Assembly: GCA_963854565.1 (NCBI GenBank)
Contig: CAWKZT010000126.1
Coordinates: 1-5,504, forward strand
DNA from: CAWKZT01 sp963854565
Lineage (GTDB): Bacteria > Actinomycetota > Acidimicrobiia > Acidimicrobiales > JAHEJN01
Reading direction: 5' to 3'
DNA length: 5,504 bases
Shown here: positions 1 to 4,463 of the stretch, one piece after another
Numbering within the stretch: the stretch's first letter is position 1
How the letters are laid out: every line of letters starts with the position of its first letter
Position numbers and translations under genes: made by a program
Notes under the pieces: generated by a model
The model's input: the letters and a program-made list of their open reading frames with translations, nothing else
What the model was told of the DNA's origin: nothing
Databases searched by the model: none

Positions 1-1
1 G

Positions 2-502
2 CAGTTGTTTGAGGCGTTAAATCGTCGGGTGCATGCGTTCGTGCGGGTTCGGGGAGCCAAAGATTCTGAGGGGTTGGTAAACGAGGTCTTTTTGAAGGTG
101 TTTACGAACCTCCGCGATTTTAAGGGCAATGAGGTGCAGTTTCGGGCGTGGGTGTTCACAATCGCTCGTAACAAGTTGATTGATGAGGGCCGCCGGACGC
201 AGCGGCGGGTGGCGGAGACATCGCTGGAAGCCGCTATGGAATTCGGCGATGAGGTCGCGTCGGGGGTGGGTGATGCCGAGGCGGAGGCGCTCAGTTCGCT
301 AGGTAGTGGTTGGGTCGCGGACCAGCTGGATGCGCTCACGGCGGAGCAGCGTGAGGTGGTGGTGTTGCGCATCGTGGGCGATTTGACGATCGAGGCGATT
401 GCTGAGGTGTTGGGCAAACGGGTGGGAGCGGTAAAGGCGTTGCAGCGTCGGGCGTTTCGTGCATTGGCCAGAAATCTTGAGTTGGAGGCCGCACCCTTAT
501 GA
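2..502 (+). CDS. ECF (sigma-70 family) RNA polymerase sigma factor, 5'-truncated by window edge
   Basis: This is the C-terminal ~166 codons of an extracytoplasmic-function sigma factor, which directs RNA polymerase to a specific set of promoters. Numbering from the TTG codon at position 5, residues 1-68 are region 2. They include the core-binding and -10-recognition helices, with the typical NEVFLKVF and FRAWVFTIARNKLIDEGRR segments. An acidic, alanine-rich linker follows (about 69-100). Residues 108-158 are region 4, the -35-binding helix-turn-helix (LTAEQREVVVLR, then LTIEAIAEVLGKRVGAVKA and an arginine-rich helix). The frame is open to the left edge, and the first residues already lie inside region 2. 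The TTG at 5 is therefore an internal leucine, and the true start lies upstream. The stop overlaps the ATG of the next gene, implying translational coupling with a membrane partner. The family assignment is firm; the regulon and ECF subgroup cannot be told from this sequence. Confidence 0.93.
   Translation, partial: QLFEALNRRVHAFVRVRGAKDSEGLVNEVFLKVFTNLRDFKGNEVQFRAWVFTIARNKLIDEGRRTQRRVAETSLEAAMEFGDEVASGVGDAEAEALSSLGSGWVADQLDALTAEQREVVVLRIVGDLTIEAIAEVLGKRVGAVKALQRRAFRALARNLELEAAPL
484..488 (+). promoter_or_regulatory. Shine-Dalgarno site for the sigma-factor partner gene
   Basis: GGAGG lies within the last codons of the sigma gene, 10 nt before the ATG at 499. This supports 499 as the start and, with the ATGA overlap, argues for coupled translation of the two proteins. 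Confidence 0.7.
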
Positions 503-1278
503 GCCTCCGAGACGTTCTTAGTAGTGGAATGAACTTTCGTAAGCTCAGCGATGCCGATATCGAGGCACTAATTGCTGGTGACCCTGTCGCGGGTACACCC
601 GGGCCGGTTACTGAGCTGGTTGGCGCCCTTCGTAGCGAGTACGACGCCACCCCTACCGTTGGGGTGGGGACGGCGTTGGGCGATTTCATCAATGTCGTTG
701 AGCGCACCACAATCCCGACCGCAACAAGAGCGCGTCGTAAGGCCAGGTTGGGCACTAAGGCCGCTGCGGTATTCGGTGCGTTGTCGGCCAATATGTTGTT
801 AGGAGTGGCGGTAGCAGCGGCGAGCGTGGGCGGAGCTCAGGTGCTGGGTGTGGTTGACGTGGTGGACGTGGTTGACGGGGTGGTTGCCGTGGTTGACGTG
901 GTGGCTGACGTGGTTGGTCTTCCCACCATCGTTGACACGACCCCGGTCGAAAGTCCCGAGCCAGTCAATGACACTCCTGTCCAGGCCCCCGCGCCGATCG
1001 AAACCAATGAAATCCCACCGATCGGGCCGGATGAGCAGGACCTCTTGCCTGCCTCCGAAGATCCAGTGCCCGAGCCGACTGACCCGGACGAACTCACGCC
1101 GATCGTGTCAGACAACGGCAACGGCCCAGACAAAGACAACGGCAACCAGCCAGAAGACGACCGCACAAACAACGGCAACGGCCCAGACAAAGACAACGGC
1201 AACCAGCCAGAAGACGACCGCACAAACAACGGCAACGGCCCAGACAAAGACAACGGCAACCAGCCAGAAGACGACTGA
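499..1278 (+). CDS. Single-pass membrane protein with repeat tail, candidate anti-sigma factor
   Basis: This 259-residue protein is not assigned to a named family. Residues 1-87 are a soluble N-terminal part containing LSDADIEALIAGD and ending in a very basic stretch (RARRKARLGTK, 77-87). One hydrophobic segment follows (about 88-116), so the positive-inside rule predicts the N-terminus in the cytoplasm. After it come a valine/aspartate block (118-139), a proline- and acid-rich spacer (about 141-204), and three copies of a 19-residue N/G/D-rich repeat reaching the stop (206-259). The ATGA overlap with an ECF sigma gene and the cytosol-TM-exterior layout are typical of ECF anti-sigma factors, hence the inferred role: the N-terminal part binds the sigma factor and the outer part senses the envelope. 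No HxxxCxxC zinc anti-sigma motif is present; the protein has no cysteine at all. It could instead be a sigma-regulated surface protein. The existence of the gene is well supported; its function is inference. Confidence 0.8.
   Translation: MSLRDVLSSGMNFRKLSDADIEALIAGDPVAGTPGPVTELVGALRSEYDATPTVGVGTALGDFINVVERTTIPTATRARRKARLGTKAAAVFGALSANMLLGVAVAAASVGGAQVLGVVDVVDVVDGVVAVVDVVADVVGLPTIVDTTPVESPEPVNDTPVQAPAPIETNEIPPIGPDEQDLLPASEDPVPEPTDPDELTPIVSDNGNGPDKDNGNQPEDDRTNNGNGPDKDNGNQPEDDRTNNGNGPDKDNGNQPEDD
850..918 (+). repeat. Degenerate GTGGTTGAC-type repeat encoding a Val-Val-Asp block
   Basis: Imperfect 9-nt units related to GTGGTTGAC/GTGGTGGAC recur in frame. They encode VVD triplets with a few interruptions (GVVA, ADVVG) at residues 118-139 of the membrane protein, directly after the transmembrane segment. 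The strict three-residue period puts aspartate at every third position. Confidence 0.75.
1114..1275 (+). repeat. Exact 57-bp tandem repeat, 2.8 copies, in the protein tail
   Basis: Units lie at 1114-1170, 1171-1227 and 1228-1275. The last is cut after 48 nt by the TGA stop at 1276. By eye the three copies are identical base for base. The period is a multiple of three, so each unit encodes the same 19 residues, NGNGPDKDNGNQPEDDRTN. It also leaves several other frames open across the array; these are shadows. Complete identity, including at synonymous positions, suggests recent duplication by slippage or recombination, and copy number may vary between strains. Confidence 0.95.
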
Positions 1279-1329
1279 GCGCCAACCACCCCAACTCTCG
1301 CGCTAGTCCAACTGTTACCGGCTTGCTTG

Positions 1330-1401
1330 TGCCCCCGGGCAGAATCGAACTGCCGCACAAGGTTTAGGAAACCAATGCTCTATCCACTGAGCTACGGGGG
1401 C
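1330..1401 (-). tRNA. tRNA-Arg (anticodon CCU)
   Basis: Read on the minus strand, this folds as a 72-nt cloverleaf. The 7-bp acceptor is GCCCCCG/CGGGGGC and the D stem GCTC/GAGC has a loop containing GG. The anticodon loop is TTCCTAA (anticodon CCT at 1368-1366), the variable loop has 4 nt, and the perfect T stem GGCAG/CTGCC carries TTCGATT. The discriminator is A at 1330. The next bases are C, A, A, so CCA is not encoded and must be added enzymatically. CCU reads the AGG arginine codon. Oddly, the two outer anticodon-stem pairs are T-T mismatches (1375/1359 and 1374/1360), leaving three Watson-Crick pairs. The gene converges with the membrane-protein gene and diverges from the peptidase gene. 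I see no clear terminator, and its promoter is not obvious (TAACCT at 1423-1418 is a weak -10 candidate). Confidence 0.93.
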
Positions 1402-1462
1402 GGTATTGACAAATGTGAGGTTAGCGGCGCTGTTCGGTACGACCGCTCTTGAGGTACCCCAG

Positions 1463-1468
1463 TAGTCT
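1463..1468 (+). promoter_or_regulatory. Candidate -10 element for a leaderless peptidase mRNA
   Basis: TAGTCT fits the TANNNT -10 pattern and ends 6 nt before the ATG at 1475, which would place the transcription start at or next to the start codon. There is no Shine-Dalgarno-like sequence in the preceding bases (CACCCC), which agrees with leaderless translation, common in actinobacteria. No convincing -35 element is visible, so this is tentative. Confidence 0.4.
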
Positions 1469-1474
1469 CACCCC

Positions 1475-3547
1475 ATGGTCGATTCATTTCCGCGTCGTTC
1501 TGCCCGGACCCAACGGTTTGCGTTGGGTGCGCCTCGCAACATCACGGTCGCTGACGATGGTTCGGGTGTCGCATTCTTGCGCAGCCCTGCGGGCGACAAC
1601 CCCAGCAACGATCTCTGGTACCTCGATGTTGTCAGTGGCCAAGAGCACATGCTGGTTGACGCATCAATACTGCTCGAACCTGACGCCAAACTCCCGGCAG
1701 CAGAACGAACCCGCCGCGAGCGGGCCCGCGAGGGGGCATCAGGCATTGTGCGCTATGTCGCCGACGCCAGTCTGAAGCATTTTGTTTTTGCGCTTAACGG
1801 ACAACTCTTTCGTAGCGAACACAATGGCACAACGAGTGCCATCGACTGTGCCGCCGGAGCATTCGACCCAAGGTTCAATACCGACTCAACGCTCGTTGCC
1901 TACGTAGCCGACGGCGCATTGCGCATTACCGGCGGGAACGGCGATCGAGAGCTTCTTGGCGACCGGGACCCAGACGTAACCTGGGGGTTGGCCGAGTTTA
2001 TTGCTGCAGAAGAAATGCGCCGGTCACGTGGGTTCTGGTGGTCGCCGAGCGGCGACAAACTGGCCGTTTGTCGCGTCGACAATCGGCCCGTTGACCAATG
2101 GAATCTCGCCGACCCCACCGAACCCAAGTCACCCACTCGCACCGTGCGCTACCCCTCGGCGGGCACCAAAAATGCGCTCGTCGACCTCGTCATTATCGAC
2201 CTTGAGGGCAACCGAATTCCCATCAAATGGCAACGCGACGAGTTCGAGTACCTGGCAGACGTAAGTTGGCGGACCACCAACGAACTCCTCGTCACGGTGC
2301 AAACCCGCGATCAAAAGACCATGGCCTGCCTAGCTGTCGACGTCGCCGATGGCGCCGTCTCCGAGGTTGCCCGTTTCAGCGACGACCACTGGATCGACAT
2401 TGTCGCGGGAGTTCCGGCCTGGGTCGGAGAACATTTAGTGATGATTCTCGATGATGAGACCTCCCGTCGTTTCACCGTCGATGGGACGCCCGTCACCGCT
2501 GCGGATCAACAGATCACCGGCGTCGTCTCCGTTCGCGACGATCACGTTATTGCAACCGTCGCCACCAAACCCTCGGAGCGGTCCATTGCCCGCATCGACC
2601 TCGATGGCACGATGACGCCTTTGTTCGACAGCGCGGGGGTAATCAGTGCCGTTTCCGGAGGCGACACCTTTGTGACCATCGAACGGTCACTGTCATTCAG
2701 CGGAACCAAGACCACGGTGCATACAGATTCCGGCCCACACACGATTATCTCCAACGCTGCCGATCCGCAATTGGCCACCAATATCACGCTGCTCGAACTC
2801 GGTGACCACAAAATGCCCGCGGCGCTCGTACTTCCGACGAATCACCGGGTCGGCGACAAACTCCCTGTGCTCCTTGACCCCTACGGTGGTCCACACGCCC
2901 AACGAGTATTGGCGTCCCGCGACGGCTACCTCACCTCGCAATGGTTCGCCGACCAGGGTTTCGCCGTACTCATAATCGATGGTCGCGGCACTTCGGCTAA
3001 GGGCGGGAAGTGGGAACGCGCCGTATGGCAAAGTCTCGGACACGCCACGGTTTCCGATCAGGCTGATGGTCTCGCCGCGGCGGGCCAACTGTTCCCCTAT
3101 CTCGACCTCAATCGAGTCGCTATTCGGGGGTGGAGTTTTGGTGGCTATCTCGCGGCACTTGCTGTTTGCCTTCGCCCGGACACCTTCCATGCTGCTATAG
3201 CCGGGGCACCCGTAACCGACTGGGCGCTCTATGACACGCACTACACGGAGCGCTACATGGGCCACCCTCACACCTCTCCCGAGTCCTACCGCAGCGAAGC
3301 CGTCACCACTTGGGCAGACCAACTCGATCGGCCGCTACTACTTATCCACGGTCTCGCCGATGACAACGTCGTAGCGGCGCACACCCTGCAGTTGTCACGA
3401 GCCCTACTAGCAGCGGGTAAACCCCACGAGGTGTTACCCCTACCTGGGGTTTCACACATGACACCACAAGAAGAAGTCGCCGAGAACTTGCTATTGCACC
3501 AACTCGACTTCCTTCGTCGCTCCTTACCGGACAGCACCCTGGGGTAG
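1475..3547 (+). CDS. Dipeptidyl-peptidase IV-like S9 family serine peptidase
   Basis: A complete 690-residue prolyl-oligopeptidase-family enzyme, predicted to remove N-terminal dipeptides (typically X-Pro or X-Ala) from peptides. An N-terminal beta-propeller region (about 15-430) precedes an alpha/beta-hydrolase domain (about 440-685). Catalytic triad: Ser554 in GWSFGGY, Asp629 in HGLADDNV, His661 in GVSHMT. The DPP-IV hallmarks are present by motif alignment. A Glu pair, E179-E180 in AEFIAAEEM, binds the substrate amino terminus. Tyr470 in DPYGGPHAQ is the oxyanion-hole tyrosine, Tyr586 and Tyr590 lie in YDTHYTERYMG, and Asn631 follows the catalytic Asp. These match human DPP4 S630/D708/H740, E205/E206, Y547, Y662/Y666 and N710. 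The length is normal for bacterial members. There is no signal peptide or N-terminal membrane segment, so it is probably cytoplasmic and acts on imported or turnover peptides. It appears monocistronic. The family is secure; exact specificity is inferred. Confidence 0.95.
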   Translation: MVDSFPRRSARTQRFALGAPRNITVADDGSGVAFLRSPAGDNPSNDLWYLDVVSGQEHMLVDASILLEPDAKLPAAERTRRERAREGASGIVRYVADASLKHFVFALNGQLFRSEHNGTTSAIDCAAGAFDPRFNTDSTLVAYVADGALRITGGNGDRELLGDRDPDVTWGLAEFIAAEEMRRSRGFWWSPSGDKLAVCRVDNRPVDQWNLADPTEPKSPTRTVRYPSAGTKNALVDLVIIDLEGNRIPIKWQRDEFEYLADVSWRTTNELLVTVQTRDQKTMACLAVDVADGAVSEVARFSDDHWIDIVAGVPAWVGEHLVMILDDETSRRFTVDGTPVTAADQQITGVVSVRDDHVIATVATKPSERSIARIDLDGTMTPLFDSAGVISAVSGGDTFVTIERSLSFSGTKTTVHTDSGPHTIISNAADPQLATNITLLELGDHKMPAALVLPTNHRVGDKLPVLLDPYGGPHAQRVLASRDGYLTSQWFADQGFAVLIIDGRGTSAKGGKWERAVWQSLGHATVSDQADGLAAAGQLFPYLDLNRVAIRGWSFGGYLAALAVCLRPDTFHAAIAGAPVTDWALYDTHYTERYMGHPHTSPESYRSEAVTTWADQLDRPLLLIHGLADDNVVAAHTLQLSRALLAAGKPHEVLPLPGVSHMTPQEEVAENLLLHQLDFLRRSLPDSTLG

Positions 3548-3570
3548 TCGCGTCATAATCCGGATCGTGG

Positions 3571-3735
3571 TTAAATAATCAGACGCCATAGCAGAAGCCC
3601 GAAACTGCCCATCAGGACGCCTGACGCAAGGTCCATGCGGAGATTCGCTAGACGGATGCCGCCGGACCGTTGCCAACGCAGACATCCGGCAAGCGCAATA
3701 CCGAGCACCCACCAAGCCAGGAGAATTCGTACCAT
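3571..3735 (-). CDS. Putative small membrane protein, 54 residues
   Basis: A minus-strand ORF starts at ATG (3735-3733) and ends at TAA (3573-3571). An in-frame TGA lies two codons before the ATG, so the start is well bounded. The product is strongly hydrophobic. A first membrane segment (residues 4-19, ILLAWWVLGIALAGCL) is followed by a short loop with four arginines (20-33) and a second segment (36-54, starting LASGVLMGSFGLLLW). This is a two-helix hairpin with its basic loop predicted inside the cell. It fills most of the gap between two genes, converging on the peptidase gene and diverging from the surface-protein gene. There is no Shine-Dalgarno. A TACAAC hexamer ends 6 nt before the ATG and could be a leaderless -10. 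I do not recognise the family. It could be a chance ORF, since leucine-rich hydrophobic readings arise easily in noncoding DNA. Confidence 0.45.
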   Translation of the reverse strand: MVRILLAWWVLGIALAGCLRWQRSGGIRLANLRMDLASGVLMGSFGLLLWRLII

Positions 3736-3742
3736 GGGTCAG

Positions 3743-3753
3743 TTGTACTACAA
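3743..3753. promoter_or_regulatory. Palindrome TTGTA-C-TACAA upstream of the small ORF
   Basis: An 11-bp perfect palindrome with a single central base lies 7 nt upstream of the small ORF's ATG. It overlaps the candidate TACAAC -10 on the minus strand. The position would suit a repressor site, but no regulator is known for it and short palindromes occur by chance. Confidence 0.3.
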
Positions 3754-3792
3754 GGACTGGCACCCACGAGTACATTTGGTATAGGCTTTCCG

Positions 3793-3815
3793 CCAATCAA
3801 CGGATTGGGTCCGTT
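3793..3815. promoter_or_regulatory. Two overlapping inverted repeats upstream of the surface-protein promoter
   Basis: CCAATC-aacg-GATTGG (3793-3808) and AACGGA-ttggg-TCCGTT (3799-3815) are both perfect 6-bp inverted repeats sharing ten bases, so they cannot form together. They end one base before the TATAAA at 3817. As DNA they could be operator sites occluding or flanking the -35 region, which otherwise has no good consensus hexamer. As RNA from an upstream start they could form alternative hairpins. Confidence 0.4.
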
Positions 3816-3816
3816 G

Positions 3817-3839
3817 TATAAATTCTACTAAAAAGAGGA
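3817..3839 (+). promoter_or_regulatory. -10 box and strong ribosome binding site of the surface-protein gene
   Basis: TATAAA (3817-3822) is a good -10 hexamer. AAGAGGA (3833-3839) is a Shine-Dalgarno sequence, its AGAGG core 8 nt from the ATG at 3847. The intervening 5' UTR is A-rich. No consensus -35 is found at 16-18 bp spacing (the sequence there is close to CAATCA), suggesting activator dependence or that the inverted repeats matter. This is the only clear promoter-plus-RBS arrangement in the window. Confidence 0.6.
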
Positions 3840-3846
3840 AAAACTT

Positions 3847-4386
3847 ATGCGAACTAAGTTACTAATGATCATGACCGTTGTCGCCATGATGGGACTGGTC
3901 TTTTCGGCCCCAGCATCGGCCCAAGACGGACCTACCGTTACCTCCGATCCTGCTTATGTAGATGCTCCAGGTGAGGCCACCTTCATAATCACCGGCGAAG
4001 GTTTCTCCGATCCCGGTCTCTTCATCTTGGCTTGCGATGTTCCTGAGGGCGATGCAACACCCACAGTTGAGACCTGCGACGTAACCGCCCTCGTACCTAC
4101 ATCCCCTGACGGCGATGGCAACATTGCCGAAACAGAGTTCACCTACGACGTTCCTGAAGGTGGCATGGCTATTGCAATTTCCAACGTCGATGCTTCCGAC
4201 GCGGGCTTCACCATCATCACCATCGGTGAGGTCATCGATGAAGAAGCTGCCGCGGAGACCGAGGCAGCCGAGGAAGAACTTCCCGAAACTGGTAGCGAGA
4301 GCACGCAGCTCGCCATCATTGGCCTCACCATTGCCGCCGGTGGCGCCATGGTTGTTGCCGGTAGCCGCCGCCTTGGAAACATCTAA
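3847..4386 (+). CDS. Secreted LPETG-anchored cell-surface protein
   Basis: A complete 179-residue precursor. Residues 1-25 are a signal peptide: MRTK, a hydrophobic core, then APASA with likely cleavage before Q26. The mature part (26-about 127) looks like a single beta-rich, Ig-like domain (GEATFIITGEGFSDPG...), acidic and with only two cysteines, C63 and C77, which could form a disulfide. Its pattern of a GxGF turn followed by two cysteines recalls the neocarzinostatin-like fold in many actinobacterial surface proteins; this is a weak resemblance. A Glu/Ala-rich linker (128-144) leads to the sorting signal: LPETG at 145-149, a hydrophobic stretch about 154-171, and a basic tail SRRLGNI. Sortase would cut between T148 and G149 and join the protein to the cell wall. 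No sortase gene is nearby. The gene has its own promoter and terminator. Ligand and role are unknown. Confidence 0.9.
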   Translation: MRTKLLMIMTVVAMMGLVFSAPASAQDGPTVTSDPAYVDAPGEATFIITGEGFSDPGLFILACDVPEGDATPTVETCDVTALVPTSPDGDGNIAETEFTYDVPEGGMAIAISNVDASDAGFTIITIGEVIDEEAAAETEAAEEELPETGSESTQLAIIGLTIAAGGAMVVAGSRRLGNI

Positions 4387-4404
4387 TCCAACGCTGAGCT
4401 AATC

Positions 4405-4454
4405 AAACGCAAGTAAGGGGCCGGGTCCGCGAGGATCCGGCCCCTTTGCGTTTT
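4405..4454. terminator. Long bidirectional intrinsic terminator
   Basis: The inner stem 4415-4428/4433-4446 is 14 bp, mostly G+C with one G-T pair, closed by a GCGA (GNRA) tetraloop. It can extend through an outer stem, AAACGCAA (4405-4412) with TTGCGTTT (4446-4453), across a 3-nt bulge (4413-4415). On the plus strand a T-rich TTTGCGTTTT follows the inner stem; on the minus strand TTACTTGCGTTTGATT follows it. It lies between convergent genes, 18 nt after the surface-protein stop and 10 nt after the acyl-CoA dehydrogenase stop, so it probably serves both. Confidence 0.9.
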
Positions 4455-4463
4455 GGGGTACCG

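Noticed and set aside
1278..1304. AGCGC/GCGCT inverted repeat after the membrane-protein gene as a terminator
   Set aside because: It has only 5 bp with a 17-nt loop and no T-run on either strand.
837..1358. Long open frames antisense to, and in other frames of, the repeat-tailed gene
   Set aside because: The 57-bp period is divisible by three, so alternative frames stay open mechanically. Their products are low-complexity Ser/Leu/Pro or Thr/Lys strings, and they run into the tRNA.
1330..1401. tRNA gene as an integration (att) site of a mobile element
   Set aside because: No integrase, no repeated tRNA 3' fragment and no phage-like gene are seen in the window.
1406..1411. Perfect TTGACA on the plus strand beside the tRNA 5' end
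   Set aside because: No acceptable -10 lies 16-18 bp downstream (GCTGTT at 17 bp), and it is too far from the TAGTCT at 1463 to act with it.
2693..3322. 209-residue minus-strand frame inside the peptidase gene
   Set aside because: It is antisense to the conserved catalytic domain and has no recognisable motifs, so it is a shadow frame.
3524..3796. 90-residue minus-strand frame overlapping the peptidase 3' end
   Set aside because: Its composition looks noncoding and it overlaps the peptidase coding end. The hydrophobic 54-residue ORF in another minus-strand frame is the better candidate for this gap.
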